Source: Methylobacterium tarhaniae
GTDB taxonomy: Bacteria; Pseudomonadota; Alphaproteobacteria; Rhizobiales; Beijerinckiaceae
DNA: 39,785 nt
Assembly (NCBI RefSeq): GCF_001043955.1
Contig: NZ_LABZ01000127.1
Coordinates: forward strand, 1 to 39,785
Reading direction: 5' to 3'
A program made the translations under genes and the position numbers. Positions within the stretch are counted from its first letter, which is position 1, and every line of letters starts with the position of its first letter. Below, piece by piece: positions 24,317 through 35,890 of the stretch. Below the pieces are notes generated by a model that worked only from the letters and a program-made list of their open reading frames with translations, was not told where the DNA came from and searched no databases.

Positions 24317-25570
24317 ATGCTCCTTTCCCGCCTCTCGCCCCTCGTCGCGTCCCTCAAGCCGCCGGCTCTCCTGCCCGGCGGCCCGGACCAGGTCTGGGTG
24401 GTGCGACGCAGGACCCTGGTGCTCGCCGCCCTCGCCTTCGGGGCGCTCTCCCTCTGGGCCGGCGCGGCGACCTGGTTCATCGTCTTCCGCGACGAGGCGC
24501 TCGCCCGGTTCATGGAGCGCCAGGGCGCGATGCAATACGCCTACGAGGAGCGCGTCAGCGCCCTGCGGGCCCGGCTCGACCGGGTGGCGACGCAGAAGCT
24601 CCTGGAGCAGGACGGGGTCGAGACGCGGCTCGCCGACCTCGCCGGCCGGCAGGTGGCGCTGGAGAGCCGCCAGGCGATGCTGATGGGATTGGCCGAGCAG
24701 GCCGGCGCCTCGGGCCTGGCGGGCGAGGACGGCGCGGGGCTGCCGGCTCCGCTCGCCGGCGCCTGGCCGGCCCGCGATGCCAGGGTCCCCGCGGCGCCGT
24801 CGTCCCCGCCGACGCCGGAGTCCCTGGGCCTGCGCACGGACGCGGACGGCCTCGCTCCCGCCCCCTCCCCCGGGGCGACCGCCCGGATGGCCATGCTGGA
24901 ACACGCCCTCGACGGGTTCGAGGCGCGCCAGAGCCTGGCCGTCGGTCGCCTGGCCGCGAGCGGCCGCAGCGAGGCGGCGCGCCTGCGGGGGGTGATGGCG
25001 GAGACCGGGATCGATGCGCGGCGCTTCGCCGCCGCCCGGAACGGCGGCGTCGGCGGCCCGCTGGTCCCCGCGGGGTCGGGACCGTTCGAGACCGCGATCC
25101 TGCAGGCGCAGCGTGATCTCGGCGAGCGCGACACCCTGCGGCGGATCGTCGGAATCCTGCCTCTGCGGCGGCCGATGGCCGCCGATGGCGGGCTCTCCAG
25201 CACCTTCGGCTACCGGTCCGACCCGTTCACCCGCGGCCTCGCCCTCCATACCGGCATCGACCTGCGCGGCGAGTACGGCGCCCCGGCGCGGGCCACCGCC
25301 GCCGGCACGGTGACCCTGGCGGACTACTCGGGCGGCTACGGCAACATGGTCGAGGTCGATCACGGCCACGGCCTCGTGACCCGCTACGCCCACCTGTCGG
25401 CGATCACGGTGGCGCCCGGCCAGGCCGTGGCGGCCGGCCAGATGGTCGGCCGGGTCGGCTCCACCGGCCGGTCGACCGGCACGCACCTGCATTACGAGAC
25501 CCGGGTCGACGGCGAGCCGGTCGATCCGCAGCGCTTCCTGCGGGCAGGAGCCCGCCTGGCCTCGCGCTGA
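24317..25570 (+). CDS. M23 family (LytM) peptidase with coiled coil
   Basis: 417 aa. A cytoplasmic basic N-terminus, one transmembrane helix (LVLAALAFGALSLWAGAATWFIVF, about residues 35-60), a helical/coiled-coil region (~65-140: RVSALRARLDRVATQKLLEQ), a Pro/Ala linker, more helix, and the C-terminal M23 domain (~290-405). Catalytic residues are all present: His311 and Asp315 in HTGID, and His390/His392 in THLHYE, so the enzyme should be an active zinc endopeptidase cutting peptidoglycan cross-links rather than a degenerate EnvC/NlpD-type activator. It is a single gene between the peroxiredoxin and the ArsR gene, and works in the periplasm anchored to the inner membrane. Confidence 0.9.
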   Translation: MLLSRLSPLVASLKPPALLPGGPDQVWVVRRRTLVLAALAFGALSLWAGAATWFIVFRDEALARFMERQGAMQYAYEERVSALRARLDRVATQKLLEQDGVETRLADLAGRQVALESRQAMLMGLAEQAGASGLAGEDGAGLPAPLAGAWPARDARVPAAPSSPPTPESLGLRTDADGLAPAPSPGATARMAMLEHALDGFEARQSLAVGRLAASGRSEAARLRGVMAETGIDARRFAAARNGGVGGPLVPAGSGPFETAILQAQRDLGERDTLRRIVGILPLRRPMAADGGLSSTFGYRSDPFTRGLALHTGIDLRGEYGAPARATAAGTVTLADYSGGYGNMVEVDHGHGLVTRYAHLSAITVAPGQAVAAGQMVGRVGSTGRSTGTHLHYETRVDGEPVDPQRFLRAGARLASR

Positions 25571-25651
25571 GCGCCCCACGCCCGCCGCGGAGCGCTTCGG
25601 GTTCGACGACGATCATCGGCGCATCCACGGAGGCGGATGGCGGCGGCGCGT

Positions 25652-26020
25652 CTATCGCGGGCCGGCGGCTGTCGCGTCAGCTGAGTCGGCCCCGGCATCC
25701 GACGCATAGGCATTGATGATCCCGGTCAGCAGGCCGGGAAAGCGCGCCTCCACCTCGGCCCACCGCGAGGAGTTGCGTACCTCCACGCCGTGACGTTCAC
25801 TCCGGATCAGTCCGGCCTCGCGCAGCACCTTGAAATGATTGGAGAGCGACGATTTCGGGATGACCCGATCTCCCACCGCCGCGAGGGCCGAGCAGGCCTC
25901 GACGCAGCCTGCCCGCATGATCTTGGCGAAGATGGCCGCCCGGTTCGGGTCCGCGAGCGCGTGCAGGATCGCCTCCGGCCGCACATCCTCGATGGCAGGG
26001 TGGAACAGGGGTCTCATCAT
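25652..26020 (-). CDS. ArsR-family transcriptional regulator
   Basis: 122 aa. Winged-helix core: AILHALADPNRAAIFAKIM, the recognition helix VIPKSSLSNHFKVLREAGLIRSERHG, then a wing and a C-terminal dimer helix. The two Cys in the N-terminal half (GCVEAC) could sense redox or metal, but the classic ELCVCD metal motif is absent. The ATG at 26020 (or 26017) starts at the domain; the longer frame to 26194 would run across the operator. It diverges from the SDR gene with 103 bp between them, and a tandem repeat there is its likely operator. Probable role: repress the SDR gene and itself until an unknown signal appears. Confidence 0.88.
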   Translation of the reverse strand: MMRPLFHPAIEDVRPEAILHALADPNRAAIFAKIMRAGCVEACSALAAVGDRVIPKSSLSNHFKVLREAGLIRSERHGVEVRNSSRWAEVEARFPGLLTGIINAYASDAGADSADATAAGPR

Positions 26021-26054
26021 CCGTCCATAGGGGGTCTTGAACTCGGCTCCAACA

Positions 26055-26070
26055 GTTCCGAAGTTCCGAA
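26055..26070. promoter_or_regulatory. Tandem GTTCCGAA, likely ArsR operator
   Basis: GTTCCGAA is repeated head-to-tail at 26055-26062 and 26063-26070, and AGTTC-C-GAACT (26062-26072) is palindromic. A -10-like GATAAT follows at 26077-26082, toward the SDR gene, so a bound regulator would overlap the promoter. Confidence 0.5.
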
Positions 26071-26123
26071 CTATGGGATAATGGCCTCGATCCGGAGCCG
26101 GCCCAGACCGAAGGGTAGCACAC

Positions 26124-26870
26124 ATGTCGAAGCTCGCGGGCAAGGTCGCCGTCGTCACCGGCGCATCGAAGGGTATCGGTGCCGGCATCGCCAAAGCCTT
26201 GGCGAGGGAGGGCGCGGCCGTGGTGGTGAACTACGCCTCCGGCAGGGCGGGAGCCGATGCGGTCGTCGCGGCCATCGTCTCGGCCGGCGGCCGGGCGGTC
26301 GCGGTCCAGGGCGACGTCTCCAAGGCGCCCGAGGCACAGGGCCTGGTCGAGGCGGCGGTGCAGCAGTTCGGCCGGCTCGACGTGCTGGTCAACAATTCCG
26401 GCATCTACGAATTCGCGGCGATCGAGGATCTGACCGAGGACCATTACCGCCGTCAGTTCGACGTCAACGTGCTCGGTCTCCTGCTGACGACGCAGGCGGC
26501 CGCACGCCACCTCGGCGAAGGCGGCAGCATCGTGAACATCTCCTCGGCGATCACCCACGTGCATACGCCGACGGCGGCGGTCTATGCAGGGACCAAGGGC
26601 GCGGTGAACGCCATCTCGGGCGTGCTCGCCAACGAGCTGGCTCCTCGCAAGATCCGCGTGAACGTGGTCAGCCCGGGCTTCGTGGTGACCGAGGGCACGC
26701 ATACGGCCGGGGTGGTCGGGTCCGACATGGAAGCCGGCCTCGTCGCACAGACGCCTCTCGGCCGCGCCGGACAGCCGGACGACATCGCCGGAGTGGTGGC
26801 GTTCCTTGCCTCCGACGACGCCCGCTGGTTGACCGGGGAGGTGATCACCGCGAGCGGCGGCATCCGCTGA
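26124..26870 (+). CDS. Short-chain dehydrogenase/reductase
   Basis: 248 aa classical SDR. NAD(P)-binding TGASKGIG (residues 12-19), NNSG (usual NNAG, here Ser), and the catalytic set Ser141, Tyr154 and Lys158 in YAGTK are visible, followed by the family end (ASDDARWLTGEVITASGG). It resembles the 3-oxoacyl-ACP reductase/glucose 1-dehydrogenase group, but the substrate cannot be predicted. Asn37 and Tyr38 after the second strand suggest NADP(H), weakly. It is divergent from the ArsR gene and probably its target. Confidence 0.92.
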   Translation: MSKLAGKVAVVTGASKGIGAGIAKALAREGAAVVVNYASGRAGADAVVAAIVSAGGRAVAVQGDVSKAPEAQGLVEAAVQQFGRLDVLVNNSGIYEFAAIEDLTEDHYRRQFDVNVLGLLLTTQAAARHLGEGGSIVNISSAITHVHTPTAAVYAGTKGAVNAISGVLANELAPRKIRVNVVSPGFVVTEGTHTAGVVGSDMEAGLVAQTPLGRAGQPDDIAGVVAFLASDDARWLTGEVITASGGIR

Positions 26871-26986
26871 TCCGCGACGAGGGCCGGCAGACCGCGTCCG
26901 ACAAGGCCGGAGCGGATCGGGCTTCGCGCCTCAGCAGACTTGCCTTGGCAGGCCAACGCTTCGTCCGCTCAGGTTCTTGTTTGGTC

Positions 26987-27031
26987 GCAGATTTTTGCCG
27001 CAAAACCGGCGACCACTCTTGCGAAATCTGC
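26987..27031. repeat. Palindromic intergenic repeat element, copy 2
   Basis: GCAGATTT (26987-26994) and AAATCTGC (27024-27031) are perfect arms around TTGCCGCAAAACCGG and CGACCACTCTTGCG. The centre is shared with the element at 14434. It abuts the stop of the DUF2934 gene and may terminate both converging transcripts. The remainder of 26871-26986 shows no gene. Confidence 0.7.
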
Positions 27032-27250
27032 TTAGCTCTCGACGGGCTCGGCGAAAGGGAAGCGGGTGGGATCCTCGGCGGACGTCTCGACCTGATCCTC
27101 CGGCGCCGCGTCGCGCCGGCTCTCCTGCTCGGCCCGCAGCTCGCGCTCGGCGAGCAGCCAGAACTGGATCTCGTAGCCATCCGGGCGGTGATTGCGCTCC
27201 CAGATGTCGTAGGCGCGGGCCCGGATCGCCGCCAGGGGGATCTCACGCAT
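27032..27250 (-). CDS. DUF2934 domain protein, 72 aa
   Basis: MREIPLAAIRARAYDIWERNHRPDGYEIQFWLLAERELRAE matches the DUF2934 pattern (I-R-x-R-A-Y-x-x-W-E-x-x-x-x-P-x-G-x-x-x-x-x-W-L-x-A-E), followed by a hydrophilic tail. The function is unknown; the family is common in rhizobia and methylobacteria as small soluble proteins. The start at 27250 begins the domain and has AAGAGG upstream; the frame continues to 27334 without likely coding sequence. Confidence 0.8.
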   Translation of the reverse strand: MREIPLAAIRARAYDIWERNHRPDGYEIQFWLLAERELRAEQESRRDAAPEDQVETSAEDPTRFPFAEPVES

Positions 27251-27422
27251 CACGGATACCTCTTTCCACGCCGGATCCCGCTCCGTGCCGAACGGCCGGC
27301 TCAATCGGGCTCCTATACCGTGGACTGGTATCACTGTCGCGACGGAACGACGGCGCTCGCCGCCGCTCCGAGCGTTTGCGACAACCTATGTTGGTCCGGA
27401 CGGAACCGCCCGGATCCGTGGG

Positions 27423-29939
<2,517 letters not shown>

Positions 29940-31280
29940 TCACCCTCTCGCCGGGAACCCCTCCTCGAACCGCACCGCCTCGCCCCGCGACGGCTCCGTG
30001 AGCGTGCCGTCCCACATCACCGCCTGACCCCGCACCACGGTGCCGACCGGCCAGCCGGTGACCTGACGGCCGTCATGGGGCGTCCAGCCGCACTTGGAGG
30101 CGATCCAGGCGTTGGTGATGGTCTCGCGGCGCTTCAGATCCACCACGGTCACGTCGGCGTCGTAGCCCACCGCCAGCCGGCCTTTCCGGGCGATGCCGAA
30201 GATCCGCTTCGGACCGGCGCTGGTCAGGTCGACGAAGCGCTGGAGCGAGAGCCGGCCGGCCGCGACGTGGTCGAGCATCACCGGCACCAGGGTCTGCACG
30301 CCGGTCATGCCCGAGGGGGAGTCGGGGTAGGGCTTCTGCTTCTCCTCCAGCGTGTGCGGCGCGTGGTCGGAACCGAGCACGTCGGCGACGCCCTGCGACA
30401 GGCCCCACCACAGCCCGTCGCGGTGGGCGGCGTCGCGCACCGGCGGGTTCATCTGCACCAGCGTGCCGAGGCGAGCATAGGCCTCGGTCCCGTCGAGGGT
30501 GAGGTGATGGGGCGTCAGCTCGCAGGTGGCGACGTCCTTGTGCCCGGCCAGGTAGCGCATCTCCTCGGCGGTCGAGATGTGCAGGATGTGGATGCGCGCG
30601 CCGGTCTCGCGGGCGATGCGCACCAGGCGCTCGGTCGCCTTGAGCGCGGCTTCCGGCGAGCGCCAGACCAGGTGGGAGGACGGGTCGCCCGGAATCCGCA
30701 GGCCCTTGCGCTCGCGCAGCATCGCCTCGTCCTCGGCGTGGAAGGCCGAGCGGCGGCGGGTGCGCTTCAGGATCTCGGTGATGCCGGCATCGTCCTCGAC
30801 GAGGAGCGAGCCGGTGGAGGAGCCGATGAACACCTTGATGCCGGCCGCCCCCGGCAGGCGCTCCAGCTCGGCGACGTCCCGGGCGTTCTCGTGCGTGCCG
30901 CCGACCCAGAACGCGAAGTCGCAATGCATGCGGTGATGGGCGCGCGTCAGCTTGTCCTCGAGCGCCTCCGGATTTGTCGTCTGCGGCACGGTGTTCGGCA
31001 TCTCGAACACGGTGGTCACGCCACCCATGACCGCGGCGCGCGATCCGGTCTCCAGGTCCTCCTTGTGGTCGAGGCCCGGCTCGCGGAAATGGACTTGGCT
31101 GTCGATCACGCCGGGCAGGAGGTGGAGGCCGCGGCAATCGAGGGTGCGGCCGGCGGATGCCTGCGACAGGTCGCCGATGGCGGCGACGCGCCCGGCCGTC
31201 ACGCCGATATCGGCCAGTCCCTCGCCGTCGTGGTTGACCACGGTGCCGCCGCGCAGGAGGAGGTCGAAGCTCTGGCTCAT
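29940..31280 (-). CDS. Dihydroorotase-like amidohydrolase
   Basis: 446 aa. An amidohydrolase of the dihydroorotase group (N-carbamoyl-aspartate to dihydroorotate). Visible motifs: PGVIDSQVHFREPGLDHKEDL, TTVFEMPNT, IKVFIGSSTG (region of the usual carboxylated Lys), AFHAEDE, HILHISTAEE, ELTPHHL, VLGSDHAPH and the late GYDADVTVVDL. The first His of the usual D-x-H-x-H motif is Gln62 here (DSQVH), while His64 remains; this variant also occurs, as far as I recall, in related alphaproteobacterial proteins. So metal binding may differ, and another cyclic-amide substrate is possible. ATG 31280 is chosen over one 9 bp upstream. It diverges from ygfZ. Confidence 0.88.
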   Translation of the reverse strand: MSQSFDLLLRGGTVVNHDGEGLADIGVTAGRVAAIGDLSQASAGRTLDCRGLHLLPGVIDSQVHFREPGLDHKEDLETGSRAAVMGGVTTVFEMPNTVPQTTNPEALEDKLTRAHHRMHCDFAFWVGGTHENARDVAELERLPGAAGIKVFIGSSTGSLLVEDDAGITEILKRTRRRSAFHAEDEAMLRERKGLRIPGDPSSHLVWRSPEAALKATERLVRIARETGARIHILHISTAEEMRYLAGHKDVATCELTPHHLTLDGTEAYARLGTLVQMNPPVRDAAHRDGLWWGLSQGVADVLGSDHAPHTLEEKQKPYPDSPSGMTGVQTLVPVMLDHVAAGRLSLQRFVDLTSAGPKRIFGIARKGRLAVGYDADVTVVDLKRRETITNAWIASKCGWTPHDGRQVTGWPVGTVVRGQAVMWDGTLTEPSRGEAVRFEEGFPARG

Positions 31281-31387
31281 CGGTCGCAATCCTCGTCCGC
31301 AATCCGCGTTCGCTGAAGGCCCCGATTGAGGGCCGAGCGCAGGCGGCTTATGTCAGCCCCGCCCGCGGTTCAAGCAAAGGACCCACG

Positions 31388-32209
31388 ATGCCGCTTGCCC
31401 TCCTGCCGGACCGTGCCCTCGTGGCGGTCACCGGCGCCGACGCGTCGAGCTTCCTCCAGGGTCTCCTGACCTGCAACGTCGAGACCCTCCCGGAAGGGGA
31501 AGCCCGGCTCGGCGCGCTGCTCAGCCCGCAGGGCAAGATCCTGTTCGACTTCCTGGTGAGCCGGGCGCCGGACGGTTACCGCCTCGACGTCGCCCGCGAC
31601 CGGGTGCCCGACCTCGTCAAGCGCCTGACCCTCTACAAGCTGCGGGCGCAAGTTGCGGTCGAGGCGCTGCCGCTCGCGGTGGCGGCCCTGTGGGGCGGCG
31701 AAGCCCCCTCCCCGGCCCTGCGCGACGGGCGGCTCGCCGATCTCGGCTGGCGCCTCTACGCCGCCGAGGCCCCGGCGACGGACGCGACGGCCGAGGCCTA
31801 CGCGGCCCATCGCATCGGTCTCGCCGTCCCGGAGGGTGGAGCCGACTTCGCCTTCGGCGACGCCTTCCCGCACGAGGCGCTGATGGACCAGCTCGGCGGC
31901 GTCGACTTCAAGAAGGGCTGCTATGTCGGCCAGGAGGTGGTGTCGCGGATGCAGCATCGCGGTACCGCCCGGACCCGCATCGTGCCGCTCGTCTATCGCG
32001 ATGGCGAGGCGGCCCCGGCGGGCGAGCCGGTGACCGCCGGCGACCGGAGCCTCGGCCAGACCGGCAGCGGAGCCGGGCCGCGCGGGCTGGCGATGGTGCG
32101 GACCGACCGCCTCGGCGAGGCGCTGGCGGCGGGAGAGACGGTGCTGGCCGGGGGAAGGGCGGTGGCGGTCGAGAAGCCCGCCTTCGCGAGTTTCGCCTGG
32201 CCGGTGTGA
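31388..32209 (+). CDS. ygfZ: Folate-binding protein YgfZ (iron-sulfur repair factor)
   Basis: 273 aa. GcvT-like fold with the YgfZ signature KKGCYVGQEVVSRMQHRG, whose Cys is needed for function, and the N-terminal LLPDRALVAVTGADASSFLQGLLTCNV region. Members use tetrahydrofolate to help assemble or repair Fe-S clusters in certain enzymes. ATG 31388 directly precedes the conserved opening strand. It is divergent from the dihydroorotase-like gene with 107 bp between, and followed by a REP-like element. Confidence 0.93.
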   Translation: MPLALLPDRALVAVTGADASSFLQGLLTCNVETLPEGEARLGALLSPQGKILFDFLVSRAPDGYRLDVARDRVPDLVKRLTLYKLRAQVAVEALPLAVAALWGGEAPSPALRDGRLADLGWRLYAAEAPATDATAEAYAAHRIGLAVPEGGADFAFGDAFPHEALMDQLGGVDFKKGCYVGQEVVSRMQHRGTARTRIVPLVYRDGEAAPAGEPVTAGDRSLGQTGSGAGPRGLAMVRTDRLGEALAAGETVLAGGRAVAVEKPAFASFAWPV

Positions 32210-32255
32210 GCGACGAACCGTGAGGTCTCGTACCCCGTTCCTGACGCCCTCCGCC

Positions 32256-32289
32256 TCATCCCGGGGCCGCGCAGCGGAGCCCGGAATGA
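32256..32289. repeat. REP-like palindrome TCATcCCGGG...CCCGGAATGA
   Basis: Ten-base arms with one mismatch around a GGCCGCGCAGCGGAG-type loop, placed between the convergent ygfZ and RHH genes. It is the same family as 35891-35926. This TCATTCCGGG/CCCGGAATGA palindrome is a common alphaproteobacterial intergenic repeat. Confidence 0.6.
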
Positions 32290-32319
32290 CGCAACGGGTG
32301 TGAGGAGCGTCGCGCGAAA

Positions 32320-32571
32320 TCACGCCCCGGCGGACCCGTCGGCCCCCTCCCCCGGCCAGACCGCGCGCAGCACGAAGACCCGGATCGCCGACGACAGGTT
32401 CTGCCCGCCCCGCTCGGCGTCGATCCGCCCGACCAGCGCCTGGACCGAAAGGCCGCGCGCGCTCGCAAGCTGACGCAACGCCTCCCAGAATGCTGCCTCG
32501 AGGGAGACGCTGGTGCGGTGGCCGGCGATGACCAGGGAGCGTTTGAGCAGGCCGCCGTCCGGCAGGCTCAT
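32320..32571 (-). CDS. Ribbon-helix-helix domain protein, 83 aa
   Basis: LKRSLVIAGHRTSVSLEAAFWEALRQLASARGLSVQALVGRIDAER is the RHH_4-type pattern: a beta strand followed by two helices (residues ~10-55), then NLSSAIRVFVLRAV. Probably a small DNA-binding protein. Its ATG overlaps the stop of the upstream DUF4169 gene (ATGA, 32568-32571), so the two are translationally coupled; this pair is widely conserved in Rhizobiales. Its target is unknown. Confidence 0.85.
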   Translation of the reverse strand: MSLPDGGLLKRSLVIAGHRTSVSLEAAFWEALRQLASARGLSVQALVGRIDAERGGQNLSSAIRVFVLRAVWPGEGADGSAGA

Positions 32572-32759
32572 GCCTCGGGGTCGGGGGTCTTCAGCCGGTG
32601 GCCCTCGTGCCGGGCGGTCTCCAGGCTCTTGCGGGCCTCCTCGCGGGTCTTCGCCGCCTTCGGCCGACCGAAGACGACCCGGTTCTCGGTCGCCTGGGCC
32701 TCCTTGGCGGCACGCTCGCGGGCCTTGCGGACCTGCTTCAGGTTGATGATCTCGGCCAT
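32568..32759 (-). CDS. DUF4169 family protein, 63 aa
   Basis: MAEIINLKQVRKARERAAKEAQATENRVVFGRPKAAK shows the DUF4169 pattern: start MAxIINLRxxRKxxxRxxxExxAxxNRxxFGRxKxxK, almost wholly charged helix. The function is unknown. It lies 80 bp after fumC on the same strand and overlaps the RHH gene, so fumC-DUF4169-RHH may be one transcript. Confidence 0.88.
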   Translation of the reverse strand: MAEIINLKQVRKARERAAKEAQATENRVVFGRPKAAKTREEARKSLETARHEGHRLKTPDPEA

Positions 32760-32839
32760 GACCCGATCCTCCGCGCCCCCGCGATGGTGGAAACGCCCCG
32801 CGCGGCGAGAAGCTGCGCGGGACGAATGTCAGCTTGCGG

Positions 32840-34249
32840 TTATTCGGCGCTCGGCGCCAGCATGTCCTCCGGGCGCACCACCGCGTCGAACTGCTCCTCG
32901 GTGACGTAGCCGAGGCGCAGGGCCTCCTGCTTCAGGGTGGTGCCGTTCTTGTGCGCGGTCTTGGCGATCTCGGCGGCCTTGTCGTAGCCGATCGAGGGCG
33001 CGAGCGCGGTGACGAGCATCAGCGAGCGGCTCATCAGGTCGGCGATGCGGTCGTGGTTCGGCTTGATGCCGACGACGCAATTGTCGGCGAAACTGACCGC
33101 GGCGTCGGCGAGGAGCCGCACCGATTGCAGCACCGCGTTGGCGATCACCGGCTTGTAGACGTTGAGCTCCAGGTGACCCTGGCTGCCGGCCATCGAGACG
33201 GTCGTGCCGTTGCCGATCACCTGGCAGCACACCATCGTCAGCGCCTCGGCCTGGGTCGGGTTGACCTTGCCGGGCATGATCGAGGAGCCGGGCTCGTTCT
33301 CGGGCAGCGAGATCTCGCCGAGGCCCGAGCGGGGCCCCGAGCCCATCAGCCGGATGTCGTTGGCGATCTTGAACAGGCCGCTCGCCAGCGCGTTGAGCGC
33401 GCCTTGCGTGAAGACCAGGGCGTCGTGGGTCGCCAGCGCCTCGAACTTGTTGTCCGCCGAGGTGAAGGGCAGCCCGGTCAGCTCCGCCACCTTGGCGGCG
33501 AACTTGTCCGCGAACTCGGGATGCGCGTTGAGGCCGGTGCCGACGGCGGTGCCGCCCTGCGCCAGGGCCAGCACGCCCGGCAACGTCGCGCTCACGCGGG
33601 CGCCGCCGAGCGCCACCTGCGCGGCGTAGCCGGAGAATTCCTGGCCCAGCGTGACCGGGGTCGCGTCCTGAAGGTGGGTGCGGCCGATCTTGACGATCTC
33701 GGCGAAGTCCTTCGCCTTGGTGTCGAGGGCGCCGTGCAGGTGCTGGAGTGCCGGGATCAGCCGGTCGTTGATCTCGCGGGCCACCGCGATGTGCATCGCG
33801 GTCGGGAAGGTGTCGTTCGAGGATTGGCCGCGATTGACGTGGTCGTTCGGGTGCACCGGCGACTTGCCGCCGCGCTTGCCCCCCAGGCGCTCGTTGGCGA
33901 GGCTGCCGATGACCTCGTTGGCGTTCATGTTCGACTGGGTGCCCGAGCCGGTCTGCCAGACCACCAGCGGGAACTCGTCGTCGTGCTTGCCCTCGACCAC
34001 CTCGGCGGCGGAGGCCGCGATGGCTTCCGCGAGCTTCGGCTCCAGCACGCCGAGGTCGCGGTTGACGAGGGCGGCGGCCTGCTTGACGAGCCCGAGCGCG
34101 TGGACGAGCGGCGCCGGCATCCGCTCGGTGCCGATGCGGAAGTTCTGGATCGAGCGCTGGGTCTGGGCGCCCCAGTAGCGGTCCGCCGGGACTTCGATCG
34201 GCCCGAACGTGTCGGATTCCGTGCGGGTGGCTTTCTCGGTCGGCGACAT
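32840..34249 (-). CDS. fumC: Class II fumarate hydratase
   Basis: 469 aa, typical. Interconverts fumarate and malate in the TCA cycle as a cofactor-free tetramer. Motifs: [51 protein letters not shown] and the superfamily signature [11 protein letters not shown]. The Met at 34249 ([21 protein letters not shown]) gives the expected N-terminus. It is divergent from the cytochrome P450 gene with 103 bp between. The class II form is oxygen-stable, unlike Fe-S fumarases. Confidence 0.97.
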   Translation of the reverse strand: MSPTEKATRTESDTFGPIEVPADRYWGAQTQRSIQNFRIGTERMPAPLVHALGLVKQAAALVNRDLGVLEPKLAEAIAASAAEVVEGKHDDEFPLVVWQTGSGTQSNMNANEVIGSLANERLGGKRGGKSPVHPNDHVNRGQSSNDTFPTAMHIAVAREINDRLIPALQHLHGALDTKAKDFAEIVKIGRTHLQDATPVTLGQEFSGYAAQVALGGARVSATLPGVLALAQGGTAVGTGLNAHPEFADKFAAKVAELTGLPFTSADNKFEALATHDALVFTQGALNALASGLFKIANDIRLMGSGPRSGLGEISLPENEPGSSIMPGKVNPTQAEALTMVCCQVIGNGTTVSMAGSQGHLELNVYKPVIANAVLQSVRLLADAAVSFADNCVVGIKPNHDRIADLMSRSLMLVTALAPSIGYDKAAEIAKTAHKNGTTLKQEALRLGYVTEEQFDAVVRPEDMLAPSAE

Positions 34250-34352
34250 CTTGGCCTCTTTGGCGGTGCGAAACGGCGCCTACTTAAGCCAAGAGCGGCG
34301 ATTGCGCGATGCCCTGGCACGCCTCGAATCGCGCCACCTTCAAGGAGTCCGG

Positions 34353-35744
34353 ATGCCCTCCCCTGCGGCGGCCGTGGCCGCCCCCTTCCGTCCCGCCGTG
34401 CCCCGCCCGCGGACCGAGCCGATGGGGCTGTTCGCCTTTCTCCGGGCCGCCCGCGCCAACCCGCTGACCACTTGGTACGAGGAGCATTTCGAGCAGCCGA
34501 TCGTCACCGGCGAGGGCGCGCTCGGCCGCATCACGGTGATCAGCGAGCCGTCGGCGATCCGCCACGTGCTGGTCGACAACGCCGCCAACTACCGCAAGGA
34601 CGACCTGCAGCGCCGGGTGCTGGCGCCGGGCCTCGGCAACGGCCTCCTGACCGCCGAGGGCGACGAATGGCGCCTGCAGCGGCGCACCCTGGCGCCGATC
34701 TTCTCGCCCCGCCACGTCGCCCGCTTCGAGGCGCCGATGTCGGAGGCCGCCGCCCGCCTCGCCCGCCGTCTGAAGCGCCGGGACGGCCAGAGCGTCGATG
34801 CCGCCCTGGAGATGACCCGCGTCACCCTCGACGTGCTGGAGCGCACCATCTTCACCCACGGCCTGGCGCGGGAGCCCGACGCCCTCGGGCGCGCCATCAC
34901 CCGCTACTTCGAGGCGCTCGGGCCCATCGATCCCCTCGACGTGTTCGGCATGCCGGACTGGGTGCCGCGGATCGGCCGTCTCAAGGCCCGGCCGGCGTTG
35001 CGCTTCTTCGGCGAGGTGGTGGACGAGCTGATCGAGCGCCGCCGCACCCTCGTCGGCGCGGGGGACGAGGCCCCGCACGACCTCCTGACCCTCCTGCTGC
35101 AAGCGCAGGATCCCGAGACCGGCCGCGGCCTCTCCGACATCGAGGTGCGGGCGAACATCGTCACCTTCATCGGCGCCGGCCACGAGACCACCGCCAACGC
35201 GCTCACCTGGACGCTCTACTGCCTGTCGCAGGACGAGGCGGCGCGCGAGGCGGTGGAAGCGGAGGTCGACGCCGCCTTCGCCGCGAGCCCGGCCCCCGGC
35301 ACCGATGGGCTGCCCCGCACCAGGGCGGCCCTGGAGGAGGCGATGCGCCTGTTCCCGCCGGTGCCGTTCATGAGCCGGCAGGCCGTGGCCGAGGACCGGA
35401 TCGGGCGGATCAAGATCCCGCGCGGCTCACTCGTGACCGTGGCGCCCTACGTGCTGCACCGCCACCGCCGGCTCTGGGACGAGCCCGACGCCTTCCTGCC
35501 CGAGCGCTTCCTGCCGGAGAACCGCGCCCGCATCGACCGCTACGCCTACCTGCCCTTCGGGGCCGGCCCGCGGATCTGCATCGGCGCGAGCTTCTCGGTG
35601 ATGGAGGCCACCCTGGTGCTGGCTCACCTGCTCCACGCCGTGCGCCTCGACCGGGATCCGGAGGCCGGACCGGTGGTGCCGCTGCACCGGGTGACGCTCC
35701 GGCCGCGGGACGGGTTGCGGATGCGGGTGACGGCGCGGGGGTGA
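34353..35744 (+). CDS. Cytochrome P450
   Basis: 463 aa, soluble bacterial type with no N-terminal anchor. I-helix oxygen-activation motif GAGHETT, the K-helix ExxR (EEAMR), the PERFLPE meander, and the haem loop FGAGPRICIG with axial Cys409 are all present. A haem monooxygenase needing external redox partners; none is encoded in the window, and the substrate is unknown. ATG 34353 follows AAGGAG at 6 nt, which decides the start against the longer upstream frame. It resembles the CYP102/CYP4-like fatty-acid group in general layout, but I would not assign a subfamily. Confidence 0.93.
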   Translation: MPSPAAAVAAPFRPAVPRPRTEPMGLFAFLRAARANPLTTWYEEHFEQPIVTGEGALGRITVISEPSAIRHVLVDNAANYRKDDLQRRVLAPGLGNGLLTAEGDEWRLQRRTLAPIFSPRHVARFEAPMSEAAARLARRLKRRDGQSVDAALEMTRVTLDVLERTIFTHGLAREPDALGRAITRYFEALGPIDPLDVFGMPDWVPRIGRLKARPALRFFGEVVDELIERRRTLVGAGDEAPHDLLTLLLQAQDPETGRGLSDIEVRANIVTFIGAGHETTANALTWTLYCLSQDEAAREAVEAEVDAAFAASPAPGTDGLPRTRAALEEAMRLFPPVPFMSRQAVAEDRIGRIKIPRGSLVTVAPYVLHRHRRLWDEPDAFLPERFLPENRARIDRYAYLPFGAGPRICIGASFSVMEATLVLAHLLHAVRLDRDPEAGPVVPLHRVTLRPRDGLRMRVTARG

Positions 35745-35801
35745 GACGGGCTTCCCCGCCCTTGAACACCCTCGGAGCCTGTCTGCCTGATCGACGTCCT
35801 T

Positions 35802-35842
35802 CATCCCACTCGCGACTTCATCCTGAGGTCGCGAGTGGGATG
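35802..35842. terminator. Long hairpin after the P450 gene
   Basis: CATCCCACTCGCGAC and GTCGCGAGTGGGATG form a perfect 15-bp stem with an 11-nt loop, 57 bp after the P450 stop. It has no T-run, so it may be a repeat element acting as a transcript end between convergent genes. Confidence 0.55.
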
Positions 35843-35890
35843 GAACAGCCTCTTGCGATGCTGGTCACGCCAGTCAAACGGCTTCTCAGA

